DNA from: Mesorhizobium sp. INR15
Lineage (GTDB): Bacteria > Pseudomonadota > Alphaproteobacteria > Rhizobiales > Rhizobiaceae
Assembly (NCBI RefSeq): GCF_015500075.1
Contig: NZ_CP045496.1
Span: 4,908,001 to 4,972,000 of the forward strand
Reading direction: 5' to 3'
Length of the DNA: 64,000 nt
Shown: piece by piece, positions 43,102-51,983 of the stretch
Numbering within the stretch: the first letter of the stretch is position 1
How the letters are laid out: every line of letters begins with the position of its first letter
Translations under genes and position numbers: made by a program
Notes under the pieces: model-generated
What the model was told of the DNA's origin: nothing
Database searches by the model: none
What the model saw: only the letters and a program-made list of their open reading frames with translations

Positions 43102-43868
43102 GTGGCCGCCTCGCCAACAAGGTCGCGCTGATCATCGGCGCGGCGCGCGGTATCGGCAAGGGCATTGCGCAGCGCTTTGCCGAGGAAGGCGCTAGCCTCG
43201 TGCTGGCCGATTTCGAGGCCGTGGCCGGACAGGCAACAGCCAATGAAATGGGCGCGGGCTTCATTCACACCGACATCTCGAAAATGGCCGACGCGGAGGC
43301 CGCGGTGGCGCTGACCCTGAAGCACCACGGCCGGCTCGACATCATCGTCCAGAATGCAGGCATCTATCCCTGGCAGTTGATCGAGAACACCAGTCCGGAT
43401 GACTGGGACCGCGTCATGGCGGTCAACCTGCGCGGCACCTTCAACGCAGCCCGGGCTGCCCTTTTACCGATGAAGGCGCAGCACTCAGGCCGCATGCTGT
43501 TCACTTCGTCTATCACCGGCCCGCATGTCACCAGTCCCGGTCACGGCCATTACTCGGCGAGCAAGGCCGGCATCAACGGCTTCATCCGCTCGGCGGCGCT
43601 GGAATTCTCCGGATATGGCATCAACGTCAACGGCGTTGAACCCGGCAACATACTGACCGAAGCCATTCAACTGCATCGCGGTGCTGCCTTCATCAAGGGC
43701 ATGGAGGACTCCATACCGCTTGGGCGGCTTGGCAGCCCGCGCGATATCGCCAATGCGTTCCTGTTCCTCGCCTCCGACGACGCCAGCTACATCACCGGCA
43801 CGACCATCGTGGTTGATGGCGGACAGCTCCTGCCCGAAGGCGCCGACTTCAGGCTGCTGCCGCCGTGA
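43098..43868 (+). CDS. Short-chain dehydrogenase/reductase
   Basis: A 256-residue classical SDR. The N-terminal nucleotide-binding motif is GAARGIGKGIA (TGxxxGIG with a G-A variation), NAG is in IIVQNAGIYP, and the active site is SSITGP with YSASK (about residues 138-155). The C-terminal PEG/DGGQLLPEG region is typical. It probably oxidises the transported sugar or polyol with NAD(P). Translation is coupled to the permease by a 4-base overlap. A longer open frame in the same phase runs through the permease but is a shadow. Confidence 0.92.
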   Translation: MSGRLANKVALIIGAARGIGKGIAQRFAEEGASLVLADFEAVAGQATANEMGAGFIHTDISKMADAEAAVALTLKHHGRLDIIVQNAGIYPWQLIENTSPDDWDRVMAVNLRGTFNAARAALLPMKAQHSGRMLFTSSITGPHVTSPGHGHYSASKAGINGFIRSAALEFSGYGINVNGVEPGNILTEAIQLHRGAAFIKGMEDSIPLGRLGSPRDIANAFLFLASDDASYITGTTIVVDGGQLLPEGADFRLLPP

Positions 43869-44521
43869 TGCTCGATTTCGGCAACGGGTTTGCCTTGCGC
43901 CAGGCAAGCAGATCCGATCATCCCGCTCTTGCCCTGATCTGCCTGAAGACTGGCGATGCCGGCAAGGACGCGACAGCACGTGAGGACGACCCGACGCTGC
44001 TCGGCCAGATCTACACAATTCCCTATCAACTGTTCGAGCCCGACCTCGCCTTCATCATCGATGGCCCAAGTGGCGCCTCAGGCTATGTCCTTGGCGTGGC
44101 TGATACAGGCAGCTTCAACGCAAAATTGGCCGTTGAGTGGTACCCTCGCCTCCAGGCCAGCGTCGCCAATCCTGGCTCCGATCGCTCACTTTGGCGCGGC
44201 AGCGACTGGGCGCGCCACCTGATCCATCATCCCGATTTCGCGGTCCCAAAAGCGCTGGCCGCGTATCCGTCACACGGCCATATCGATCTCTTGCCGGAGG
44301 CGCGCGGCAAAGGCATCGGCAGGCGAGCAATGGCCTTTCTCGAACAGCGCCTCGCCGCCGGCGGTTCAGCAGGGCTTTGCCTTGGCGTAGACCCCGAAAA
44401 TCACGACGCGCTGAGTTTCTACAGGGCGGTCGGGTTCGAACCGCTGCTCGATCCGGAACTGCCGAAAGACTGCATCCATGTCGTCAAGCGACTTGCCGTT
44501 TCGGCGGAACCATCTCGCTGA
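43868..44521 (+). CDS. GNAT acetyltransferase related to the O-GlcNAcase HAT-like domain
   Basis: A 217-residue GNAT protein. The acetyl-CoA motif A is LPEARGKGIGRRAMAFLEQRL (R/Q-x-x-G-x-G/A) and the YPSHGHIDLLPEARGKG segment resembles, from memory, the bacterial single-domain relatives of the HAT-like domain found at the C-terminus of eukaryotic O-GlcNAcase. GVDPENHDALSFYRAVGFEPL is the usual motif B. The ATG at 43868 overlaps the SDR stop (TGATG). The adjacent amino-sugar genes fit such a relation, but the substrate is unknown. Confidence 0.78.
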   Translation: MLDFGNGFALRQASRSDHPALALICLKTGDAGKDATAREDDPTLLGQIYTIPYQLFEPDLAFIIDGPSGASGYVLGVADTGSFNAKLAVEWYPRLQASVANPGSDRSLWRGSDWARHLIHHPDFAVPKALAAYPSHGHIDLLPEARGKGIGRRAMAFLEQRLAAGGSAGLCLGVDPENHDALSFYRAVGFEPLLDPELPKDCIHVVKRLAVSAEPSR

Positions 44522-44615
44522 GATTCCGCTTACGCCTCGAGCATGCCTTTCGTTTGCCGCCCGCCATTTGACAAACCGGCCGGCTGCTCGCATTGAGTGG
44601 GCACAGCGGTCGAAA

Positions 44616-45821
44616 ATGAAAACAATATCAGGCACCAACCTCGAGCAGGCCAAATCGCACAACCGGCGCGTGGTGATTGAATCCATCCGCGCCAATGGCC
44701 CGTTGTCGCGTGCGGCGATCGCTCGCATGACGGCGCTGACGGCGCAGACGGTGTCGAACATCGTCGAGGAACTTGAGAAGTCGCACCTGCTCATTCCGGC
44801 CGAGGCGCAAAGGCAGGCACGTGGCCAGCCGATCATCCCCTATTCGATCAATCCTCACGGTGCCTATTCGATCGGCCTCGAACTTGGCCGCCAGCGGGCG
44901 GCGGGGGTCCTGACTGACCTTTCCGGGGCGGTATGCGCGCGAACCGAACGTCATGTCGACTATCCCGATCCCGAGCACGCCATGCCGGCTCTCGAAGGCA
45001 TCGTGGCGGATTTGCAAGGTGCCTTCGCCTTCGACCGCAACCGGCTGCTGGGGGTGGGCATGGCCCTGCCCGGCCGCTATGCCGACGGCGGCGTGACGTC
45101 ACTCAGCCCGGACAACCTGCCGGGCTGGCAGAACTTTCCGGTTGGCCGCGAACTCGAGGCGCGGGTCAAGGTCCCGGTCCTGGTCGAAAACGACGCGGCG
45201 GCGGCGGCGATCGGCGAACGGCTGCATGGTGTCGCGCGCGGTTTCAGCAGCTTTGTCTATCTGTTCCTCGCCCGAGACGGCGGCATCGGCGCCGGCATGT
45301 TTCTCGACGGACAGCTCTACAAGGGCAGCCACAGCAATGCCGGTGAGATTGGCCACATTATTGTCGAACCGAACGGCAGGCCCTGTAGCTGCGGCAAGCG
45401 CGGATGCCTGGACCGCTACATCTCTCCTTCCGTCGCCTATGAACTGATGGGAATAGACAAGGCCGAGGGGCTGCCGCCGGACGACCTCGACAGGCTTGTC
45501 GAAAAGGGGGGCGATGGCCTCGAGGCGTGGCTCGATCAAGCCGTGCAGCCGCTGCGGCAGACCCTCGATTTCCTCGAGCTTGCCTTCGATCCGAAGACCA
45601 TCGTTCTTGGCGGCAGTGCGCCAACTTCAATGATGCGGCGGCTCGCCGAGCGGCTGGAGCCGCTGCACAAGCCGCTTGATCCGACCGCGCAGGAGCGGAC
45701 CGTTCCGCGCGTCATGATCGGCATGAGCGGCAAGGACACCGCTATCCTTGGTGCCGCCGCCTTGCCGATCTTCTCAGAAACCAATCCGCGCTTCGACGTG
45801 CTGCAGAAGCCGCTTGGTTAG
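44616..45821 (+). CDS. ROK-family transcriptional regulator (ROK2)
   Basis: A 401-residue NagC/XylR-like repressor. N-terminal HTH GPLSRAAIARMTALTAQTVSNIVEEL (about residues 24-48), sugar-binding ROK domain with GMALPGRYADGGVTSL, VENDAAAAAIGERLHG, GAGMFLDGQLYKGSHSNAGEIGH and the zinc motif CSCGKRGCLDRYISP. ATG 44616 is taken; the open frame starts far upstream at 44478 without family similarity. Its stop is 4 bases from the stop of the GH20 gene on the other strand (45818), and it probably senses an amino sugar and controls the minus-strand operon. Confidence 0.9.
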   Translation: MKTISGTNLEQAKSHNRRVVIESIRANGPLSRAAIARMTALTAQTVSNIVEELEKSHLLIPAEAQRQARGQPIIPYSINPHGAYSIGLELGRQRAAGVLTDLSGAVCARTERHVDYPDPEHAMPALEGIVADLQGAFAFDRNRLLGVGMALPGRYADGGVTSLSPDNLPGWQNFPVGRELEARVKVPVLVENDAAAAAIGERLHGVARGFSSFVYLFLARDGGIGAGMFLDGQLYKGSHSNAGEIGHIIVEPNGRPCSCGKRGCLDRYISPSVAYELMGIDKAEGLPPDDLDRLVEKGGDGLEAWLDQAVQPLRQTLDFLELAFDPKTIVLGGSAPTSMMRRLAERLEPLHKPLDPTAQERTVPRVMIGMSGKDTAILGAAALPIFSETNPRFDVLQKPLG

Positions 45822-47842
45822 CTCTGTTGTAGCTGGCCGTAGAGCAGCGGCATCAGGCCGGCAAGCGCCCTGAAACGCTCCCACGACTTGGAGGACGGCT
45901 TCGTCCAGCCTGTCTCAGCCAGCGCCGAAAGGCGCGGGAAAACCAGCCGGTCGAAGACCGCGCGATCGGTCATGGGCTCCGACCAGATGCAGGCCTGAAT
46001 GCCGCGCAGCTTTTCTTTCTGTGCTTCCGTCCATCCCTGGACCGGATCAAAACCATAGAGCGTCTCTGTGTCCGAATTGCCGGCCCAGCTGGCGCCCGGT
46101 TCATCCCAGTCGGGGCGCAATGCCATGTCGAGATAGTAGACCTGCCCGGGACAGACCACCATCTCGTAGCCGCGCTCGGCCAAACCCGCAGAGACCTCGA
46201 CATTGCGCCAGCCGCAGAGGTAGCTGTTTGCCTTGTCGATGCGGTCTCCATGCGCCGCCTCCTCCCAGCCGCCGGTGACGCAGCCTCTCCGTGCCAGGAA
46301 GCGCTGGATGCGTTCCAGGAATTCCGCTTGTAGGATCGCGGCCCCAGAACCGTCGATGTCATCGGCGCCATGCTTGTTGGTGATGACATTCAATCGCTTG
46401 GCGTGCCGGTCGGTAACCGCGTCACCGGCAAATGCCCGCAACCGTTCAAGTGCGATTGGCGAGCCCGACCACGCACCGACTGGAACTTCGTCGGCGCCGA
46501 TATGGATCGTCTTGAAAGGAAACAGATCGATGAGTTCGTCGAGGATGGTCTCCACGACCTCATAGGTCTTTTCGAGCGCCGGATTGATGCAATTGTCGGG
46601 AAAACCCTGGACCGAGTAGTAGCTGCCCAGCTCGTCGGGATCGCGCAGCTCCGGGATTGCCAGCTGCATGGCGTGGCAATGGCCGGGCATGTCGATCTCC
46701 GGCACGATCTCCACGCCAAAACCCTGGGCAGAGGCGACGATCTCGCGGATGACTGATTTTGTGTAGTAGCCACCGCTGCGGGCGGGACTCGAGCCAAGCA
46801 GCGGCGGAACGGCAAGACCGTGGCCGCGCCAGGCGCCGATCTGCGTCAGCGCCGGATAGGCGTCAATCTCGACCCTCCAGGCTTCATCGTCGGAAAGGTG
46901 CCAATGGAACCGGTTGAGCTTGTTCCAGGCGAGAATCGCTACCAGTTTCCTGATCTCTGCCGCGGCATAGAATTGACGGGCAACGTCGAGATGCAGCCCC
47001 CGCCAGCCCATCGATGGCTCATCGACGATCTCGCCGCGTGCCGGAAACTGGAACACTTGCGGATGCAGCCTGGCGCCGCGCCAGATGTGACCGAGTGTGA
47101 CCAGGCCATAGAAGAAGCCGCCCTGGCTACTTGCCTCGATGGTGATCGTCTCGGCCTCGAAACTCAGCCGGTAGGCTTCCGGGCCAAATCCGGCGGCCTT
47201 TTTCAAGGCGACGGGAACGGCGCCCTCTGCTTCCGGGCGGACAATGCCTTCGACCGCGAAGAGATGCTCAACCAGCGCAGTGAATCCTCTCGCCGCCGCC
47301 TTCGCTTCAGGATCATGCGCCTGTAGCGAAAACCCCGCCGGCAGCGGACGCCGCGACGAGACCGCGACATGGTTCGGCCAAGGGATGATCGACACTTTCA
47401 CCGGGGCATTGGCCGGGACGGGATAGAGTTCGGCGCCACGCTTCAAGGGCGCGTTGCTTGCAGTGGAGCGGGTCGGCTCAACGCCGAGCGAAATCGTTCT
47501 GCCGTCGGCAAGCACGAGATAGGCCGATGTCGCGCCATCGGTCCAGTGACGGAAGTTCCAGCTCAACGCGTGGACGGCAATCGTCCAGGTTTCGCCCGAG
47601 CCCAGCACAAAGCCCGCCGGTGGGTGAAATTCAGTGAAGTTCGAGAGCCGCCTGGCGATGGTCGCGCCTTCGACACGACCCGCCGGATCGACGCGCCCGG
47701 GTCCGGAGACACAGAGCGCGAAGCCCGAAATCGGCTCAGCGCCCGAATTCTTCAGACACAGGATATAGGAGAGGTCCTTGCCATCCGATGGCGGTTCCCA
47801 AAGGGTTTCCAGCCGCAGGGCCAGGAGTCGCGGTGCAGACAT
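45818..47842 (-). CDS. GH20 beta-N-acetylhexosaminidase
   Basis: A 674-residue hexosaminidase. An N-terminal region (1-165) is followed by a GH20b-like domain and the TIM-barrel catalytic domain with FHWHLSDDEAWRVEIDAYP, the catalytic D-E pair in TIHIGADEVPVGAW (about residue 440-452) and YEMVVCPGQVYYLDMA. No signal peptide is visible, so it acts in the cytoplasm and cleaves terminal beta-GlcNAc or GalNAc from imported oligosaccharides. ATG 47842 has GAAGAG upstream; an in-frame GTG two codons earlier is possible. It is the last gene of the family-5 ABC operon. Confidence 0.92.
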   Translation of the reverse strand: MSAPRLLALRLETLWEPPSDGKDLSYILCLKNSGAEPISGFALCVSGPGRVDPAGRVEGATIARRLSNFTEFHPPAGFVLGSGETWTIAVHALSWNFRHWTDGATSAYLVLADGRTISLGVEPTRSTASNAPLKRGAELYPVPANAPVKVSIIPWPNHVAVSSRRPLPAGFSLQAHDPEAKAAARGFTALVEHLFAVEGIVRPEAEGAVPVALKKAAGFGPEAYRLSFEAETITIEASSQGGFFYGLVTLGHIWRGARLHPQVFQFPARGEIVDEPSMGWRGLHLDVARQFYAAAEIRKLVAILAWNKLNRFHWHLSDDEAWRVEIDAYPALTQIGAWRGHGLAVPPLLGSSPARSGGYYTKSVIREIVASAQGFGVEIVPEIDMPGHCHAMQLAIPELRDPDELGSYYSVQGFPDNCINPALEKTYEVVETILDELIDLFPFKTIHIGADEVPVGAWSGSPIALERLRAFAGDAVTDRHAKRLNVITNKHGADDIDGSGAAILQAEFLERIQRFLARRGCVTGGWEEAAHGDRIDKANSYLCGWRNVEVSAGLAERGYEMVVCPGQVYYLDMALRPDWDEPGASWAGNSDTETLYGFDPVQGWTEAQKEKLRGIQACIWSEPMTDRAVFDRLVFPRLSALAETGWTKPSSKSWERFRALAGLMPLLYGQLQQS

Positions 47843-47855
47843 GATCACTCTTCAC

Positions 47856-48335
47856 TTACTGGAATTTGGATTTCAGGAGTCCGGCATAGACACCCGGGCT
47901 GGAATTGGGGATCGGCATGGCACCCACCGTTTTTTCGTAAAACGCGGATGGTCCAACGTCGCCGATGATCGCGTAGGCGTAGCCCATGGCCTTCAGGTCG
48001 TTGAGGCTGGCGAAGAGCAGCGCCCGGCCAACCCCCAAGCCGCGCTGGCTTTCTTCCACGCCCGTCGGACCGAAAAAGCCGCGCGCCGTCGCCTCGTGAC
48101 AGGAGAAACCCAGAAGCTTCTGCTCGCGCGTGGCGATGAAGCAGGCCGGCGGCTGTCGCGCCATGGCGATGGTCGTCTCGCTCGCCCAGCCGTCGCCGAA
48201 CCGCGCCTCGACCCAGCGCACGATGAGGTTCAGTTCGGGTGACAGGGCGCGCCGGATGGTCACGCCTTCGCGCGCCATCCGCTCGGTTGACTGCGCGTCC
48301 TGCGGCAAGGTGGAAAGGTTCACCAGATAGTCCAC
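47856..48335 (-). CDS. GNAT N-acetyltransferase
   Basis: A 159-residue GNAT-fold protein. Motif A is GVEESQRGLGVGRALLFASL (about residues 90-110), motif B is AYAIIGDVGPSAFYEKTVGA (about 118-138), and the C-terminal SPGVYAGLLK is typical of short amino-sugar or small-molecule acetyltransferases. The GTG start at 48335 has an AGGATGG ribosome-binding site; ATG 48278 is a weaker alternative. It lies between the DppF-like ATPase gene and the GH20 gene in the same row, so a role in amino-sugar acetylation is an inference. Confidence 0.82.
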   Translation of the reverse strand: MDYLVNLSTLPQDAQSTERMAREGVTIRRALSPELNLIVRWVEARFGDGWASETTIAMARQPPACFIATREQKLLGFSCHEATARGFFGPTGVEESQRGLGVGRALLFASLNDLKAMGYAYAIIGDVGPSAFYEKTVGAMPIPNSSPGVYAGLLKSKFQ

Positions 48336-48346
48336 GAAACCATCCT

Positions 48347-49270
48347 CTATGTCGCGGCGCCAAGGGCGCGCTTGAAATGATTGGGGCCGATTTGCTCGAT
48401 GACAGTGGATTCGGGACGGCTCAACGCCCGCACCTTTTCCGCCTGTTCGAGAAAACGCGCACTGTCGCCCCTGACGAACGGGCGGCCATCAGGGACCGCC
48501 GAAAGCAGGAGTTGCGTGTAAGGGTGGGCTGGATTGGCCAGCACGCTGTCGGTGTCACCCCACTCCACCGTCTGGCCGGCGAACATCACGACGATCTCCT
48601 CGGCCACATGCGCAGCGGTCGCAATGTCATGCGTGATGTAGAGCATCGCGAGCTCCTTCTCCCGCTTCACCCGGGCAAGCAGGTCGAGAATGTCCTTGCG
48701 AATGGACACATCGAGCATCGAGGTCGGTTCGTCCGCGACCAGGACGCTCGGCTGGACAGCGAGCGCCCGGGCGATGTTGACGCGCTGGCGCTGGCCGCCG
48801 GAGAGTTCGTGCGGAAATTTGTGTTTCGTCACAGCCGGATCGAGGCCGACGCTCGCCAGCAGCTGGGCAATGTTGTCTTCGATGGCCGGCCTGGACGCGC
48901 CGTGCCCATGCAGCCGCAGCGGCCGCAACAGATGGTGGCTTACCGTGAAGACCGGATTGAGTGACGAGAAAGGGTCCTGAAAGACCATCTGTACGTTTTT
49001 GCGGTAGAGATGCTCGTCTTTCGCCTGCCCGCGCGCCGTCAGGTTCTGCCCTCGGAAGAAGAGCGCGCCGCCCGTCGGTCTGTCGAGCCTGGCGATGATG
49101 CGGGCGCAGGTCGTCTTGCCGCAACCGGACTCGCCGACCAGTGCCAATGCACGGCCGGGAAAGAGCGAGAAGGATACGCCCTTCAACGCCCGCACCGCGC
49201 CAAAATGGCGTTCTATCCTGTCAAGCCGGATGACCGGGCCGGCACCATATGGATTTGCCTGGGGTCTCAT
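48347..49270 (-). CDS. Oligopeptide/oligosaccharide ABC ATPase (DppF-like)
   Basis: A 307-residue ATPase of the family-5 (Opp/Dpp) importer class. Walker A GESGCGKTT (about residues 40-50), signature ELSGGQRQRVNIA, Walker B VLVADEPTSMLDVS, H-loop ITHD and the family C-terminal HPYTQLLLSAVPD motif are present. Its ATG overlaps the stop of the DppD-like gene (ATGA). Taken from 49270, not from the longer frame to 49324. Confidence 0.9.
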   Translation of the reverse strand: MRPQANPYGAGPVIRLDRIERHFGAVRALKGVSFSLFPGRALALVGESGCGKTTCARIIARLDRPTGGALFFRGQNLTARGQAKDEHLYRKNVQMVFQDPFSSLNPVFTVSHHLLRPLRLHGHGASRPAIEDNIAQLLASVGLDPAVTKHKFPHELSGGQRQRVNIARALAVQPSVLVADEPTSMLDVSIRKDILDLLARVKREKELAMLYITHDIATAAHVAEEIVVMFAGQTVEWGDTDSVLANPAHPYTQLLLSAVPDGRPFVRGDSARFLEQAEKVRALSRPESTVIEQIGPNHFKRALGAAT

Positions 49271-50082
49271 GCCGGGATACCCGAAAGATGTGTCTTGCCG
49301 GGAATCTGGGGAATGGCGTTCCACAGTTTGCGAGTGTAGGCGTGCAAAGGCGCCTCGCTGATCTGGCGCACGTCACCGACTTCGACGAGTTCCCCCTTCA
49401 GCATGACACCGATGCGCTGGCTGAGCTGCCCCATCAGATGCAGGTCATGCGTGATGAACAGCACCGAGAAACCGTAGCTGCGCTGCAGGTCGACGACCTG
49501 TTCGAGGATTTCCCGCTGGACGACGACATCGAGTGCCGTCGTCGGCTCGTCCATGATGATGAGTTCGGGCTTGAGCGCCAGGCAGATGGCGATCACGATG
49601 CGCTGGCGCATGCCGCCGGAAAATTGATGCGGATAGTCGCTGACGCGATGCGCGGGAATGCCGACGAGGCGAAACATCTCATCGGCGCGCGCCCGCGATT
49701 CCTGCCGTGAGCAGCCGGTATGCCGGTGCAGGACATCATGGAACTGCGCCTCGACCCGCATCAGCGGATTGAGCGAATTCATCGCGCTCTGGAACACCAT
49801 GCCGATGCGCTTCCAACGGATTTTCTGCATCTCGCGCTCGGGCAGGCGCAGGAGATCGCACCCGTCCAGCCGGATGCTGCCGCCGCTGATCCAGGCCGGC
49901 GCCTTGGAAAGGCGCGTGATGGCATAGGCGATGGTGCTCTTGCCGCAACCGGACTCGCCGGCCAGTCCGAAGATTTCGCCGCGCCCGATGTTGAAGGAGA
50001 CCTCCTTGACGGCCCGGAATTCCCCCTTGTCGACGAGGTAGTCGACATTGAGCCTCTCGATTTCCAGCAAATTGTCGCTCAT
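49267..50082 (-). CDS. Oligopeptide/oligosaccharide ABC ATPase (DppD-like)
   Basis: A 271-residue ATPase starting MSDNLLEIERLNVDYL. Walker A GESGCGKST, Q-loop VFQSAMNSLNP, signature QFSGGMRQRIVIA and Walker B LIIMDEPTTALDVV are intact, and the H-loop is FITHD. The C-terminal HAYTRKLWNAIPQIPG is typical of the peptide-type subfamily. It overlaps the permease gene at its start and the DppF-like gene at its end by 4 bases. It forms a heterodimeric ATPase with the next gene. Confidence 0.9.
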   Translation of the reverse strand: MSDNLLEIERLNVDYLVDKGEFRAVKEVSFNIGRGEIFGLAGESGCGKSTIAYAITRLSKAPAWISGGSIRLDGCDLLRLPEREMQKIRWKRIGMVFQSAMNSLNPLMRVEAQFHDVLHRHTGCSRQESRARADEMFRLVGIPAHRVSDYPHQFSGGMRQRIVIAICLALKPELIIMDEPTTALDVVVQREILEQVVDLQRSYGFSVLFITHDLHLMGQLSQRIGVMLKGELVEVGDVRQISEAPLHAYTRKLWNAIPQIPGKTHLSGIPA

Positions 50083-50981
50083 CGACCCGCCTCCAGCTGC
50101 CGGTTGCGGACGCGCGTGAGGCGGAACCAGCGCGTCAGCGCCGGACCGGAGCGAAGTTGCGGGTTGGCAATCTCGTCGAAGGTGAAGTTGAGCAGCGCGA
50201 GACCCAGGCCGGTCAGCGCGATGCCGGCTGCCGGCGCCCCGATATCCCACCAGGCGCCGACCATGATCGCCGACGAGTTCTGGGCATTGTAGAGCATCGT
50301 GCCCCAGGAGACTTTCAGCGGGTCGCCAAAGCCGAGATATTCGAGCGTCGTTTGCGCGACCAGGGCGTAGATGATGCTGCCGACGAGATTGATGCCGACC
50401 AGCGGCGTCAGGTTGGGTAGGATTTCAACGAAGATGATGCGCCATGCCGGCTCGCCGATCATCTTGGATGCGGTGACGAAATCGCGGTTGCGAAGCGCCA
50501 GCGTCTGCGCACGTGTCATCCGCGCGCCCCACGGCCATGAGGTCAGCGCGATGATCACCATGATCGTCATCGGCCCGACCGTGCCGGCAAAGGATGCAAG
50601 CAGGATCAGCAGGGGCAGGTTCGGGATCACCAGAACGGCATTGGTAAAGAGATCGAGCGCGGCGTCCGTCCTGCCGCCGACATAGCCAGCGATGAGCCCG
50701 ATCGCGGTGCCGAGAATGGTAATGGCAATCCCTGTGGCAAATCCGACCGCGAGAGAGGTGCGCGCGCCCCAGACGAACTGGCGATAGACATCGCGCCCCA
50801 TCTTGGTGGTGCCCATCACATGCTCGACGGATGGCGGCTGATGCGAACGACCGACACGCGCGGCGGGCTCGCCCGGCGCAATGATGGGAGCAAACAGCGC
50901 CATCAGCCCGAGAACCACGATGATGATCAGACCGGCGACAGCCTTTTTCTGTGCAAGGATGGGCTGCAAAGCGAGTTTCAT
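50079..50981 (-). CDS. ABC permease (DppC-like)
   Basis: A 300-residue permease with about six hydrophobic helices and the BPD_transp coupling loop DFVTASKMIGEPAWRIIFVEILPNL (E-A-A-x3-G like, about residues 165-185). It begins with an OppC N-terminal segment and the GTTKMGRDVYRQFVWGARTSL motif of the family. It works with the DppB-like permease and overlaps both neighbours by 4 bases. Confidence 0.9.
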   Translation of the reverse strand: MKLALQPILAQKKAVAGLIIIVVLGLMALFAPIIAPGEPAARVGRSHQPPSVEHVMGTTKMGRDVYRQFVWGARTSLAVGFATGIAITILGTAIGLIAGYVGGRTDAALDLFTNAVLVIPNLPLLILLASFAGTVGPMTIMVIIALTSWPWGARMTRAQTLALRNRDFVTASKMIGEPAWRIIFVEILPNLTPLVGINLVGSIIYALVAQTTLEYLGFGDPLKVSWGTMLYNAQNSSAIMVGAWWDIGAPAAGIALTGLGLALLNFTFDEIANPQLRSGPALTRWFRLTRVRNRQLEAGR

Positions 50982-51961
50982 TCGGATGCCTCCCGCAGCC
51001 TGGGGTCGACAAGCCCGTAGATGATGTCGACCAGCAGATTGGCGCCAAGCGTGGCCAGCGTCATCAAAAGCAACTGGCCCTGGATGACCGGATAGTCGCG
51101 GGTGATGCTGGCGGTATAGAGCGTCAGGCCCAGGCCCGGGTAGTTGAAGACGATCTCGGTCACGATCGAGCCACCGAAGACCGCGCCAAGCATCAATGCC
51201 AGGTTGGTCAGAACCGGCAGCATGGCATTGCGCGCGCCATAGCTGAAAATGACGGCCTGGTGGCTGAGGCCCTTCGCCCGGCCCATCGTCACGTAGTCCT
51301 CGCCGAGCACCGAAATCATCGACGAGCGCATCGTCGTCTGGAATTCACCGATGAGGTAAGGCGACAGTGTCAGGACTGGCAGGATCGCATGCGCGAAAAC
51401 ACTGCCGATGAAGGTAAAATTGAAGGCCGGATCAAGATTTGGATCATAGGCATAGCCGACCGGAAACCATCGCAAGGAAACCGCGAAGACAAACAGCGTG
51501 GTCAGGGCGATGATGACAGGTGGGATGGCGATCATGATCACGGCGAGCGGTGAGACGATGGTGTCGAAGCGGCCGCCACGGCGCCACGCGGCCACGGCTC
51601 CGAGCACGACGCCGACGCACAGTGAGAAGGTGATGGCGGTGACCACCAGAAACGAGGTCCAGATTGCCGAGCGGCCCAGGACCTGCGTTACCGTTTGCGG
51701 GTAATACTTTACCGAAACGCCGAGATCCAAGGTGGCAAGCCCCCTGAGATAGTCGACAAACTGCGACAGCAGCGGCTGATCGACTGCGCCGAAGCGCGCT
51801 TTGATCGCTTCGATGGCCGCGGGCGTCGCGCGCGGGCCGAGCTGCGCGATCATGGCATCGACGGGGCTCCCCGGCATAAGCCGGGGAAGCACGAAGTTCA
51901 TCACAATGGCGAATGCCAGGGCGACTGCGTAGACGCCGAGGCGCCGCCGGGAAATATGCAT
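50978..51961 (-). CDS. ABC permease (DppB-like)
   Basis: A 327-residue permease with about six membrane helices. Typical segments are the N-terminal LRRLGVYAVALAFAIVMNFVLPRLMPG, SMISVLGEDYVTMGRAKGLSH with the E-x-Y-V-x-x-A-R-A-K-G coupling loop (about residues 195-215) and the C-terminal YPGLGLTLYTASITRDYPVIQG. It follows the binding-protein gene after 22 bases. Confidence 0.9.
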   Translation of the reverse strand: MHISRRRLGVYAVALAFAIVMNFVLPRLMPGSPVDAMIAQLGPRATPAAIEAIKARFGAVDQPLLSQFVDYLRGLATLDLGVSVKYYPQTVTQVLGRSAIWTSFLVVTAITFSLCVGVVLGAVAAWRRGGRFDTIVSPLAVIMIAIPPVIIALTTLFVFAVSLRWFPVGYAYDPNLDPAFNFTFIGSVFAHAILPVLTLSPYLIGEFQTTMRSSMISVLGEDYVTMGRAKGLSHQAVIFSYGARNAMLPVLTNLALMLGAVFGGSIVTEIVFNYPGLGLTLYTASITRDYPVIQGQLLLMTLATLGANLLVDIIYGLVDPRLREASE

Positions 51962-51983
51962 TCCGTTGTCTCTCGTCCGGTTC

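Noticed and set aside
42069..43868. Apparent 599-residue protein covering the permease and the SDR
   Set aside because: Only the SDR part is in a coding frame; the upstream part is the +1 or +2 shadow of the permease gene at 42106-43101.
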